Assembly (NCBI RefSeq): GCF_030506285.1
Contig: NZ_CP119422.1
Span: 2,728,001-2,792,000 of the forward strand
Direction: 5' to 3'
DNA length: 64,000 nucleotides
Source of the DNA: Catalinimonas niigatensis
GTDB lineage: Bacteria > Bacteroidota > Bacteroidia > Cytophagales > Cyclobacteriaceae
Part shown: piece by piece, positions 56,149 to 64,000 of the stretch
Numbering within the stretch: the first letter of the stretch is position 1
How the letters are laid out: the number at the start of each line of letters is the position of its first letter
Program-made: the position numbers and the translations under genes
Notes under the pieces: generated by a model
Database searches by the model: none
What the model was told of the DNA's origin: nothing
Seen by the model: only the letters and a program-made list of their open reading frames with translations

Positions 56149-57654
56149 ATGCCTAAAATCACCAAATTACTCGTTGCCAATCGGGGTGAAATTGCCTTAA
56201 GAATCATGCGTACAGCACGTGAGGAAGGTATTCCGACTGTAGCTATTTTTAGCGAGGCTGACCGCCAATCTCCTCATGTAAGATATGCTGATGAGGCCAT
56301 TTGTATTGGACCTCCTCCATCTTCTCAATCTTATTTAAATATAGCTCATATCATAGATGCCTGTCATCAGACCGGTGCCAACGCTGTGCATCCTGGCTAT
56401 GGATTTTTGTCTGAAAATGCTGCTTTCGCACAGCGTGTAGCTGATGAAGGGCTTATTTTTGTAGGTCCATCACCCAAGGCTATAGAAACGATGGGAAGTA
56501 AACTGGCTGCTAAGGCAGCGGCCAAGAGTTTTGGAGTACCCTTAGTGCCAGGTACAGAACAAGCCGTTACAGATATCAAAACTGCTAAAGCCGCGGCGGC
56601 AGAGATTGGCTACCCCATCCTGATTAAAGCAAGTGCCGGAGGTGGTGGTAAGGGTATGCGTATGGTAGAAGAAGAAAAAGATTTTGAGCCGCAGATGGAA
56701 AGAGCCGTAAGTGAGGCTACTTCCGCTTTCGGGGATGGTTCTGTTTTTATAGAAAAATTCATTGTAGCACCCAAGCATATTGAGATTCAAATTCTTGGTG
56801 ACCAGCACGGAAACTTGGTTTATTTGTTTGAAAGAGAATGTTCTATCCAACGCCGCTATCAGAAAGTAATAGAAGAGGCTCCCTCTGCAGTTGTGACAAA
56901 AAGCATACGTGAGGCAATGGGCAAAGCTGCTATTGGAGTAGCCAAAGCCTGCAATTATGTAGGCGCAGGTACCATAGAGTTTGTCATGGGACAGGATCTG
57001 CAATTTTATTTTCTGGAAATGAATACCCGGTTGCAGGTAGAGCATCCTGTTACAGAGATGATTACCGGAATTGACCTGGTTAAGCAGCAGCTTAAAATAG
57101 CAGAGGGAGAAAAGCTTTCTTTCCGTCAGGAAGATCTCCATATTCACGGGCATGCGATTGAGGTAAGGGTATATGCGGAAGATCCCGCAAATAATTTCCT
57201 TCCCGATACTGGCAAACTACAAACTTATCGTCGTCCGCAAGGACCAGGTATCAGAGTGGACGATGGTTTTGAGGAGGGCATGCAAATACCAGTGTATTAT
57301 GACCCTATGATTGCCAAATTAATCGTACATGCTGAAGACCGCGAGGCGGCCATTCGGAGAATGCTAAGAGCTATTCATGAATATGAAATTAGTGGCGTGG
57401 AAACTACTCTGGACTTTTGCCGCTTTGTCATGCAACATGAAGCTTTTACCTCCGGGCATTTTGATACCAAATTTGTAGAGCAATTCTTTACTCCTAAAAG
57501 CCTCTCTGATAATAACAAAAATGAGCATCCACAAAAAGTAGCTGCTTTCATCGCTGCGCATTTGTATCAGCAGCAGCAACAAAAACCTTCCCAACACACC
57601 GCAGTTTCTGACTCAAGCCAGCAGCGTATGTGGAAACAAAGAAAGTTTTTGTAA
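56149..57654 (+). CDS. Biotin carboxylase subunit (AccC-like)
   Basis: 501 residues. N-terminal biotin carboxylase domain LLVANRGEIALRIMRTAREE, carboxylase ATP-grasp with KASAGGGGKGMRMVE, RECSIQRRYQKVIEEAPS and EMNTRLQVEHPVTEMITG, then the C-terminal domain to about 445. The extra about 50 residues at the C-terminus are Gln-rich (LYQQQQQKPSQHT) and end in RMWKQRKFL. No biotin carrier protein or carboxyltransferase gene lies beside it. The typical AccC is about 450 residues. It may be the subunit of an acetyl-, propionyl- or methylcrotonyl-CoA carboxylase; the partner is not in the window. Confidence 0.9.
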   Translation: MPKITKLLVANRGEIALRIMRTAREEGIPTVAIFSEADRQSPHVRYADEAICIGPPPSSQSYLNIAHIIDACHQTGANAVHPGYGFLSENAAFAQRVADEGLIFVGPSPKAIETMGSKLAAKAAAKSFGVPLVPGTEQAVTDIKTAKAAAAEIGYPILIKASAGGGGKGMRMVEEEKDFEPQMERAVSEATSAFGDGSVFIEKFIVAPKHIEIQILGDQHGNLVYLFERECSIQRRYQKVIEEAPSAVVTKSIREAMGKAAIGVAKACNYVGAGTIEFVMGQDLQFYFLEMNTRLQVEHPVTEMITGIDLVKQQLKIAEGEKLSFRQEDLHIHGHAIEVRVYAEDPANNFLPDTGKLQTYRRPQGPGIRVDDGFEEGMQIPVYYDPMIAKLIVHAEDREAAIRRMLRAIHEYEISGVETTLDFCRFVMQHEAFTSGHFDTKFVEQFFTPKSLSDNNKNEHPQKVAAFIAAHLYQQQQQKPSQHTAVSDSSQQRMWKQRKFL

Positions 57655-57685
57655 AACCTTTTCTGTTTACTTTTGTAATTTTTAT

Positions 57686-58963
57686 ATGGCAATCATCCGT
57701 CCTCTTAGAGCTTGGAGATATAATGACAACCTTACTCAAAATATAGGAGAGCAACTATCCCCACCTTTTGATGTAGTTTCGCCCAATCAAAAAAAAGCCC
57801 TTTATCGCAATCCTTTCAATAGCATTCATCTTTCAGTGCCATCGGGTGAGCATCCGGCAGAGCAAGCTGCTGAAATATTAAAACAGTGGAAAGAAAAAGA
57901 AATCATCCTTCAGGATGATGTTCCTGGAATGTATGTCTACTATCAATATTTTAGATTGCCTGGGGAGGCAAAAGAATACTGTAGGAAGGGATTTATCTGC
58001 ATGATTGAAGCCTCTTTCTGGGAAGAAAAAGTTGTGCTCAGGCATGAGGATACCATTCCTGGTTCAGTAAATGAGAGAATTCAGTTGCTGGAAGCTACTC
58101 AGTTCAATGCCAGTCCTACGCATGGTTTATATACCGATAGTGAGCATCAGCTTGAAGGATTGATGGATCAGAGTATGGAAAATCCTATTTATCAGTCAGA
58201 AGATTATCAGGGGGTACGCGATGTATTGAGTGTCATTCGTGCTGAAGTTGTGATTCGGCAGTTTGTGGATTTACTTGCGGATAAACAAATTATTCTGGCT
58301 GATGGTCATCATCGCTATGAAAGTTCGCTGGCTTATCGCAAGAAGAGCATACAATCAAATCCTCATCATCAGGGAAATGAAGGATATAATTTCCACCTGA
58401 TGTACCTCAGCAATACGGAGTCAGAAGACTTAAAGGTATTGCCTACACATCGGCTGATTACTCAGATGCCTGAACTAAATGTAGCTCATTTGCTGAAATT
58501 ATGCGCTCAATACTTTGTAATCAAATCTCAGGAGAATAGCTGTGACATTCAGGAAGTTATTGCCGGTAAGCCCTGGACTTTTGGCTTATTATTGAATGAT
58601 GAGTGTTATAAGCTTCAACTTAGACCTGAAGTACATAATCAGTTGGATTGGCCGATCAATACTACCGTGAAACAGCTTGACATTATTATACTGCATTATT
58701 TCTTTCTGGAAAAAGTGCTGGGCATTAAGCGACAGGAGCAACGGAGTTCTAAGCATATTGATTACGAACGTAGCTTTGCAAATTGCTTATACAAAGTTAT
58801 GAAACAGGAAGCCCAAATAGCATTAATCACCAATGGTGTTAATATAGAGCAGATTAAGGAAATTTGTTATGGAGGACATTTGCTTCCTCAAAAATCTACT
58901 TACTTTTATCCTAAAGCAATCTGTGGATTTTTGTTTGGTTCAATCAATGAAAATGAATTTTAA
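57686..58963 (+). CDS. DUF1015-family protein
   Basis: 425 residues. Starts with MAIIRPLRAWRYN, then SPPFDVVSPNQKKALYRNPF, LSVPSGEHP, ADGHHRYESSLAYRK (His-rich motif DGHHRYE) and HFFLEKVLGI-like C-terminal part. This is the DUF1015 family (sometimes described as HTH or SpoOM-like), whose function is not established; some members appear linked to serine metabolism. It is likely cotranscribed with the maf gene, which overlaps its 3' end by 17 bases. Confidence 0.88.
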   Translation: MAIIRPLRAWRYNDNLTQNIGEQLSPPFDVVSPNQKKALYRNPFNSIHLSVPSGEHPAEQAAEILKQWKEKEIILQDDVPGMYVYYQYFRLPGEAKEYCRKGFICMIEASFWEEKVVLRHEDTIPGSVNERIQLLEATQFNASPTHGLYTDSEHQLEGLMDQSMENPIYQSEDYQGVRDVLSVIRAEVVIRQFVDLLADKQIILADGHHRYESSLAYRKKSIQSNPHHQGNEGYNFHLMYLSNTESEDLKVLPTHRLITQMPELNVAHLLKLCAQYFVIKSQENSCDIQEVIAGKPWTFGLLLNDECYKLQLRPEVHNQLDWPINTTVKQLDIIILHYFFLEKVLGIKRQEQRSSKHIDYERSFANCLYKVMKQEAQIALITNGVNIEQIKEICYGGHLLPQKSTYFYPKAICGFLFGSINENEF

Positions 58964-59537
58964 ATTAATACTGGCATCTAATTCTCCTCGCAGACAGCAA
59001 CTACTCAAGGAACTTGAATTGGATTTTCAGGTACGCACGATTGAGGTAGATGAGCAATATCCTGATGATCTTGCAGCAGATAAAGTAGCAGAGTACTTGG
59101 CAATTAAGAAAGGAAAAGCTTACCAAATGGTAATGAAGCAGGACGAGCTCATCATTACTGCTGATACTACAGTAGTGATTGGTCCTACTGTTCTTAATAA
59201 ACCTGCCGATGCAGAAGAGGCTTATAAAATGTTGAGACAACTCTCTGGCACTATCCATCAGGTAATCACCGGGGTCTGTATTACTTTGCCTGATCAACAG
59301 CAAAGCTTTAGAGAGCTTACAAAAGTTACTTTCAGGGAATTAGAGGATAAGGAGATAAAACACTATGTCAACCATTACCATCCATTTGACAAAGCTGGCG
59401 CATATGCCATTCAGGAATGGATAGGCATGGTTGGCATAGAACATATTGATGGTTCTTACTTCAATGTGGTTGGTTTACCGGTAGAAAAGCTATATAGTAG
59501 GCTCAAAGAAATTAATAAAGCAATGGGTTCTCATTGA
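58947..59537 (+). CDS. maf: Maf-like nucleoside triphosphate pyrophosphatase
   Basis: 196 residues from ATG 58947 (194 from ATG 58953). Maf blocks: ILASNSPRRQQLLKEL, IITADTTVVIGPTVLNKPAD and YAIQEWIGMVGIEHIDGSYF; the catalytic metal residues around S-N-S-P-R-R and A-D-T are present. Maf proteins hydrolyse non-canonical nucleoside triphosphates (dTTP/UTP class) and are linked to septum inhibition. It overlaps the DUF1015 gene by 17 bases in another frame, so translation is probably coupled. Confidence 0.93.
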   Translation: MKMNFKLILASNSPRRQQLLKELELDFQVRTIEVDEQYPDDLAADKVAEYLAIKKGKAYQMVMKQDELIITADTTVVIGPTVLNKPADAEEAYKMLRQLSGTIHQVITGVCITLPDQQQSFRELTKVTFRELEDKEIKHYVNHYHPFDKAGAYAIQEWIGMVGIEHIDGSYFNVVGLPVEKLYSRLKEINKAMGSH

Positions 59538-59552
59538 TTAATTTACTACTCA

Positions 59553-59705
59553 TTAATTATTGTGCAATTTATAAGTACGCTTCGGTTTGAAATCTTTTAC
59601 ATACTTATCAAAGTTATCTACCGCTTTGAGCCAACCATCATAGTAACTACGGTATACTGTACCTTTCTCTTCGTAAATTGAGACTCCTGTTTTCTCGGTT
59701 TTCAT
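59553..59705 (-). CDS. Small hypothetical protein, 50 residues
   Basis: A clean frame from ATG (59703-59705) to TAA (59553-59555) gives MKTEKTGVSIYEEKGTVYRS followed by YYDGWLKAVDNFDKYVKD and a basic Tyr/Lys-rich end. The composition is natural (aromatics, Asp/Lys pairs) and the stop is just before the end of maf, in convergent orientation. No family recognised. Such 50-residue proteins are frequent in Cytophagales genomes but unannotated. Confidence 0.6.
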   Translation of the reverse strand: MKTEKTGVSIYEEKGTVYRSYYDGWLKAVDNFDKYVKDFKPKRTYKLHNN

Positions 59706-60077
59706 AGTGCTAAAATTTTAGAGTTCAAGCTACCCCATCAGCAAATGTAAATATGCTAACGTTTATTTGTGAAATTTATTTATGTTGCAACGTAAACAAT
59801 AAAACATTGTTACTCTCACAATAGATAAATACAAAAAAGATCTCTTTAAATCTGAAACTTGCTGTCTTTTAGGCTTAACATGAGCAGCATTTCTCTATAA
59901 AACCTAAGAAAAAATCATACCACTTATTACGTATGTAGCAATCCCTTAAAAAAATATTTTATTGTGGGATTCCCACACTTACGAGAATAAGAAAAGAATA
60001 AGGGAGTTAAATTTATGATCAAAAATAAAGTAAATACATCAAAATGACGTAAACATCATGATTATGATAAAGTATAT
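59706..60077. other. AT-rich gene-free gap of 372 bp
   Basis: No coding frame or RNA gene was recognised in this stretch between the small protein and the anti-sigma-like gene. Confidence 0.4.
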
Positions 60078-60491
60078 TTACTCAATATCAACTTGCTTTC
60101 TGTTAACCAAACGATAGTCAGCTAACTGGATCAGAGCAAACATAAAGAGACCAAAAAGTATGATCCATCGAACTTGCAATATCCATTCAAAAAATATCTT
60201 GGCTGCTGGTTGCTGATAAAAGAGTAGAAAAAACACAGACACACAAACTGCAACAAAAATACTTACAAAGGTAAACAGCCAGTATCGTCTCACTTGTCTT
60301 TGTACATCTGTGTTAAGTGCTTCCCGAACTACCTGATTGGCAAAACTCATGGATAAACCTTCTGAAGGCTCTTCTTTTAATGCTTCAAAAAGAAGTTGAT
60401 ACATTTTGGCATCGCTTGAATCCATATAAGCTAAATCCTGATCTTGCGTTTCAAGTAGCTTCTGAATTTCTTCATCTGTTAGCTTTTTCAT
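60078..60491 (-). CDS. Putative anti-sigma factor, membrane protein
   Basis: 137 residues. A cytosolic acidic N-terminus (MKKLTDEEIQKLLETQDQDL) is followed by two hydrophobic segments (about 75-95 and 107-127). It overlaps the sigma factor gene by 4 bases and is translated after it. In Bacteroidota, ECF-type sigma factors are typically followed by a membrane anti-sigma factor, so this role is inferred from position; no ZAS-type zinc motif is visible. Confidence 0.75.
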   Translation of the reverse strand: MKKLTDEEIQKLLETQDQDLAYMDSSDAKMYQLLFEALKEEPSEGLSMSFANQVVREALNTDVQRQVRRYWLFTFVSIFVAVCVSVFFLLFYQQPAAKIFFEWILQVRWIILFGLFMFALIQLADYRLVNRKQVDIE

Positions 60492-61066
60492 AAGAGTTCT
60501 TCTTTTTTAAACATCATTTCCAACTTCTCTTTCAATAGTTTCCGGGCCCTGAAAAGATAATTTTTAACTGTTCCTTCCGGCATTTCACTTATTTCTCCTA
60601 TTTCTGCATATGACATCTCTTCCAGATGATAGAGCGTAAGGACCGTCCTGTACTGAATAGGGAGTTGCCTGATCATTTGATGTATATGTTGATGAATATG
60701 CTGCCGATCTATACGATAATCAGCATTCAAATGTATATCATCTAAGCTAAACGATACCTCATCCAGATCTGTTTCCTGATATTTTTTATGCTTTCTTAGG
60801 TGATTGATCGTTGTCCGGTATGCTATACTGGCGATCCAGGTAGAAAGCTGCGACTGAAACTTAAATTTGGGGAGATTCCTATATACCTTAAGAAAAATTT
60901 CCTGACACAAATCTTCCCGATCTTCTTTCCTATCCACCAGCCGGTTGACCATATGAAAGACCAGTTTTTCATAAGCTTTAACAAGCTCACGAAAAGCAGT
61001 ATGGTCTCCCTCAAGTATCCTTCTGACTAATGTATGATCATCCTTCATTGGCCTATGAGACAGCAA
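60488..61066 (-). CDS. ECF-type RNA polymerase sigma factor
   Basis: 192 residues (186 from Met7 at 61048, a better start). Region 2 has LCQEIFLKVYRNLPKFKFQ and LSTWIASIAYRTTINHLRKH; region 4 has LPIQYRTVLTLYHLEEMSYA and SEMPEGTVKNYLFRARKLLK. It is the first gene of a two-gene operon with the membrane protein. Regulon and inducing signal are unknown; the divergent DUF6249-like gene at 61163 may be a target. Confidence 0.93.
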   Translation of the reverse strand: MLSHRPMKDDHTLVRRILEGDHTAFRELVKAYEKLVFHMVNRLVDRKEDREDLCQEIFLKVYRNLPKFKFQSQLSTWIASIAYRTTINHLRKHKKYQETDLDEVSFSLDDIHLNADYRIDRQHIHQHIHQMIRQLPIQYRTVLTLYHLEEMSYAEIGEISEMPEGTVKNYLFRARKLLKEKLEMMFKKEELL

Positions 61067-61162
61067 TGTTTTATAAATGTTGCAAATTTTTTTTCAAATT
61101 CACTGCAACCTATTTTAAAGAGTGCTGTCTAACGGAGCAGAAACAACAAAAAACAAATTATC

Positions 61163-61498
61163 ATGGAATACATTGGACCCGCAATTATTATTGGAACCAT
61201 CTTCTTCGGAATTGTAAGTATTATCAAAACCATCAGTGAACATTTTTTGAGGCGAAAAATGATTGATAATAATAACCTGGATGAACAAACAGTGCATGCC
61301 CTCAAGTTAGAAAATAATCCTTATGCTTCTCTCAAATGGGGTATGGTCGCTTTTTTTGGAGGCATGGGTTTAATCTTATTGGAATTCATTCCTTATGAGT
61401 ACGACTCTCCTCTTCCTTTTGGAATTGAAGCGGTAATGATTTCTTTAGGTTTTCTTGTCTATTATTTCTTCGTACAAAAGAAGTTAGAACGCGTTTAA
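61163..61498 (+). CDS. DUF6249-like membrane protein
   Basis: 111 residues: two or three hydrophobic segments (about 5-22, 57-77 and 85-104) with a polar loop (LDEQTVHALKLENNPYASLK). This arrangement fits the DUF6249 family, often located next to sigma-factor operons in Bacteroidota. It is divergent from the sigma gene, with 96 bp between the starts, so shared control is plausible. Confidence 0.75.
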   Translation: MEYIGPAIIIGTIFFGIVSIIKTISEHFLRRKMIDNNNLDEQTVHALKLENNPYASLKWGMVAFFGGMGLILLEFIPYEYDSPLPFGIEAVMISLGFLVYYFFVQKKLERV

Positions 61499-61721
61499 CT
61501 CCTCCTCCAGGCTATTATTACATATTTACAGCATAATAGCCTGCTTTTCCTTTACAAATTTTTTGTCAAAAGCTTGCATGTAAACTATAAAACCCACTAC
61601 TTTGTAATACATTGTACCTAGCATTAGTTAGTACTTTAGAAATTTAGTTTTACTGAGTGCAACCATCTTGAAAAAAAATGCATCCTGTAGAAGTAGACCA
61701 AACTTTTTAAATTTTAATGTC

Positions 61722-62330
61722 ATGAAAGAGCCTGCATTAATAAATGTGAGAATTCAACCCAAAGGAAAATTATCACAACTTTGTCTGGACAAAGGCCTGA
61801 CTTATTTGCAGGATGTGATTTCTTATCTCAGAGATTTGCCTTATGGACGCACCTCTGATAAGAGAAAACTGGAACTGGTGCTAACAGAAGGTAGAGGTAC
61901 TTGTACTGTTAAACACGCATTGATAGTACAATTGGCCTTTGAAAATGGAATCAGAGGGTTGCACCTTGCATTATGTACTTACAATATGACAGAGACATAC
62001 CATGCCGAAATACACCCTATACTAAAATACTATGGCTTGAAAGCCATTCCTGAAGCTCGCTGTTTTATCAAATATCATAACTCTATTTATAACCTGGCAG
62101 GCCGACATCAGGCCTTCAGACCTGAGATTATCTCTGAAATTGAGATTGCTCCTTTACAAATAGGTAGCTTCAAAAAAAGATACCATAAGAACTATATTGA
62201 AAGCTGGTTGCAACTTGAGCGTCTCCATAAGCACTGGAGCCCTGACCAGATATGGAGTATACGTGAAGAGTGCATAGAGGCGGCAGAAGAAAATTGGGAA
62301 AGTTGTCCGCAGCTACTCTGCTGCGCATAA
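61722..62330 (+). CDS. Conserved hypothetical protein of unknown fold
   Basis: 202 residues from ATG 61722; an upstream TTG start (61668) would add an unconvincing basic peptide. Visible features: LTYLQDVISYLRDLPYGRTS, LVLTEGRGTCTVKHALIVQL (Cys and His close together, conserved look), YNMTETYHAEIHPILKYYGL and a C-terminal Trp-rich helix (WLQLERLHKHWSPDQIWS). The C-x-x-K-H grouping hints at a Cys-dependent enzyme or a structural Cys, but no family was recognised. A CC pair lies near the C-terminus. Upstream promoter not clear. Confidence 0.7.
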   Translation: MKEPALINVRIQPKGKLSQLCLDKGLTYLQDVISYLRDLPYGRTSDKRKLELVLTEGRGTCTVKHALIVQLAFENGIRGLHLALCTYNMTETYHAEIHPILKYYGLKAIPEARCFIKYHNSIYNLAGRHQAFRPEIISEIEIAPLQIGSFKKRYHKNYIESWLQLERLHKHWSPDQIWSIREECIEAAEENWESCPQLLCCA

Positions 62331-62534
62331 CATACCCCCCCAAAATAGCCTGTCAATAATATACAAAGACTGACAAACAGGCAACATGTAAGTTTTCACG
62401 CTAAAAAAATCGGTTTTGGCATCCCTTTTGTTCCAAAAACATCTATCAAAGGATTGAGGGGATGAAAAACAACCAAGACCAGTCTGCGGTAGGCAGGCAT
62501 GCTACTTTTATAAGTAGTATCATACATCTCTTAT

Positions 62535-62578
62535 AGCCTTGACTTCTTTTTTGATACATCAGAGTCAGGGCTTTTTTT
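62535..62578 (+). terminator. Terminator-like hairpin
   Basis: AGCCTTGACT (62535-62544) and AGTCAGGGCT (62563-62572) pair over 10 bp with one G-T pair, separated by 18 nt, and are followed by T7 (62572-62578). It lies about 205 bp after the hypothetical gene, leaving space for a small RNA in 62331-62534. Confidence 0.6.
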
Positions 62579-62589
62579 ATTTCTCCTGC

Positions 62590-62973
62590 CTACTCCAAAA
62601 TTATTTTTGAAAGCTTAACACGATTCAATGGCTTGGTAATATATTCGTAAATACAGCGATAGCTCAATGCCTTCTCCTTATCAGCTTCACTTATCGAACT
62701 ACTTAGCATGTAAACCCGCGTACTGCTATGCTTATTCCAGAACTTATGCTCGTATCTTTCCAGAAACTCATAACCGTCCATTTCGGGCATATTGATATCT
62801 ACAAAGATAAGATCAGGGTAAGACTGGGTTTCTTCTGCCTTCTGTAAATATTCCAGGGCATTCCAGCCACTGTCTTTGATTTCATATTCATGCACAAAGT
62901 CAGTCCTGCTCAAAATAGCATCTACTGTAAAGTTGTTGATTTCATCATCGTCTATAACCAGTACTCGTGTCAT
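62590..62973 (-). CDS. Single-domain response regulator (CheY-like receiver), second orphan
   Basis: 127 residues. Acidic pocket in VLVIDDDEINN, phospho-acceptor D59 in LIFVDINMPEMDG, switch in YMLSSSIS, and Lys in ITKPLNRVKLS. No output domain or neighbouring kinase. Similar in type to the receiver at 8335 but only distantly alike. Partner kinase unknown. Confidence 0.93.
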   Translation of the reverse strand: MTRVLVIDDDEINNFTVDAILSRTDFVHEYEIKDSGWNALEYLQKAEETQSYPDLIFVDINMPEMDGYEFLERYEHKFWNKHSSTRVYMLSSSISEADKEKALSYRCIYEYITKPLNRVKLSKIILE

Positions 62974-63360
62974 ATACAGTTTGGATAGATATTAGGCTTA
63001 TCTAAGGCTTTAATTTCTTTAATAACCCATTATATTAGTAGATATTCCTATAACAGAAATATGAATATAATGTATTCAAAAATCAATACCTCTAAATATG
63101 TAAAAAAGTGATCAAAGGAAGATCCATTTTTTGAAGTATTGTAAACCACTAACTTAAGAGGATTCATTGTAATTTGTACTATTTGTTAGATAAAAAATTG
63201 CTTTTGGTAAGCATATTTAAAAAATACATGCCTAATTTTTATTAAAAAAAATCAAAGCCAGTTTTTTGTGAAATGATCCCTGCCAAATCCCACTTTTATT
63301 GGAATATAATACATTTTGTATAAGCTTGTAAAATTAATGCAATAGAACTGATTTAAATTT
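62974..63360. other. AT-rich gene-free gap of 387 bp
   Basis: No coding frame, hairpin or repeat was recognised. It separates the divergent receiver and lactonase genes, and presumably holds promoters for both, but none is clear. Confidence 0.4.
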
Positions 63361-64000
63361 ATGAGAAAAATAATCATCATTAGCATAAGCATCATCATAG
63401 GGATGATTGGTGCATGTACAAAAGCAACAAATGACATGGAGGTAAAACGAATATTGGATACCAAAGCTTTATTAGGTGAAGGGCCTATCTGGAATTATGA
63501 AACACAGCAACTTTACTGGGTAGATATCGAGAAAAGACAACTCCACCTCTATACTCCTGAAGTCAATGAAGATACTTTTTTTGATACTGGCGAACGTATT
63601 GGTACAGTAGTGCCCATAGAAAGTGGAGGCGCGTTGGTAGCTTTAGAAAATGGTATCCATAGTATGGACCTTACCGATGGAAGTCTGACACTGATTACCA
63701 ATCCTTTAGAAGATAGCATTCGCTTCAATGATGGCAAATGTGATCCGGTAGGACGCTTCTGGGTAGGTTCTATGCATCTGAAGGGAGAAAAAAACGCAGC
63801 CTCCCTCTACATGATGGATGACCAGCAGCAAATCACCCAAAAATTGGACAGTGTTACTGTCTCCAATGGGATCATCTGGTCGCTGGACAACAAAACCATG
63901 TATTATATAGACACGCCTACCCGCCAGGTACGTGCTTTTGATTACGACATAAGCACCGGAGAGCTTTCATCACCCAGCGTTGTGATCACTGTTCCGCAGG
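63361..64000 (+). CDS. SMP-30/gluconolactonase-type lipoprotein, 3' end outside window
   Basis: The first about 213 residues of a longer protein. Lipobox IGAC (Cys near 19), then the SMP-30/LRE beta-propeller: ALLGEGPIWNYETQQLYWVD (metal-ligand Glu), the block IRFNDGKCDPVGRFWVGSMH (Asn-Asp ligand region) and SNGIIWSLDNKTMYYIDT. The family hydrolyses sugar lactones (gluconolactone or L-arabinono/galactonolactones) with a bound divalent metal. Secreted lipoprotein forms are common in Bacteroidota. The right-hand end and any operon partners are not in the window. Confidence 0.9.
   Translation, partial: MRKIIIISISIIIGMIGACTKATNDMEVKRILDTKALLGEGPIWNYETQQLYWVDIEKRQLHLYTPEVNEDTFFDTGERIGTVVPIESGGALVALENGIHSMDLTDGSLTLITNPLEDSIRFNDGKCDPVGRFWVGSMHLKGEKNAASLYMMDDQQQITQKLDSVTVSNGIIWSLDNKTMYYIDTPTRQVRAFDYDISTGELSSPSVVITVPQ

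Overview
The window is bacterial chromosome, almost certainly from the Bacteroidota and probably a marine or soil member of the order Cytophagales (inference). The signs are a type IX secretion module (a gliding-motility-type C-terminal domain protein next to a PorP/SprF-type protein), a histone H1-like Hc1 protein, families typical of the phylum (DUF4783, DUF6913-like, DUF6249-like), promoters of the Bacteroidota type (TTG/TTTG, about 19 bp, TAnnTTTG), and no SusC/SusD pair or classic sigma-70 boxes. No rRNA, tRNA or CRISPR array was seen.

Layout. 1-8.7 kb: the start of a large PAS/GAF hybrid sensor kinase cut by the left edge, a metallophosphoesterase, an exported RidA-like protein, a DnaQ-type exonuclease with a BRCT domain, gatB, a TlpA-type thioredoxin lipoprotein and an orphan receiver protein. 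9-21 kb: an accessory-looking stretch of single-gene units (DUF1801, ThuA, Pr6Pr, small phosphatase, GH28 pectinase-like enzyme, mutarotase-like protein, YdeI, a UPF0175/DUF3368 toxin-antitoxin pair, DinB, a large secreted esterase, a monooxygenase, ACP phosphodiesterase, a D-lactate dehydrogenase-like enzyme, RlpA). 21-27 kb: a coiled-coil membrane protein, a two-gene ABC exporter, a PAS histidine kinase and a UspA protein. 27-31.6 kb: a trpC-trpF-trpB-[ATP-grasp]-trpA operon on the minus strand, without trpEGD, with repeat elements in its gaps. 31.8-35.5 kb: an arginine deiminase-like gene and ctlX, separated by a hicBA pair and followed by a PIN toxin module. 35.5-46.4 kb: GH29 fucosidase, a frameshifted phage-like gene in a decayed stretch, the T9SS module, a metzincin protease, a Spy-like protein and an M23 peptidase. 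46.5-59.7 kb: mostly housekeeping (alaS, ligA, alpha-oxoamine synthase for membrane lipids, biotin carboxylase, DUF1015, maf) interrupted by an intact IS630-family element. 60-64 kb: sigma factor with putative anti-sigma factor, a divergent membrane protein, an unknown conserved protein, a second orphan receiver and the start of an SMP-30-type lactonase lipoprotein.

The points most worth a second look are: a HicA toxin whose catalytic histidine is replaced by tyrosine through a one-base change, with the antitoxin apparently intact; an ATP-grasp ligase gene embedded in the trp operon, 14 bp from trpA; a textbook -1 frameshift heptamer in the IS630 transposase, with TA target duplication visible; two families of palindromic repeats placed in the trp intergenic gaps; the decayed phage-like gene; and an orphan biotin carboxylase with a C-terminal extension. 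I found no clearly new defence system. The best candidates for unexplored biology are the ATP-grasp/trp association and the arginine deiminase/CtlX locus.
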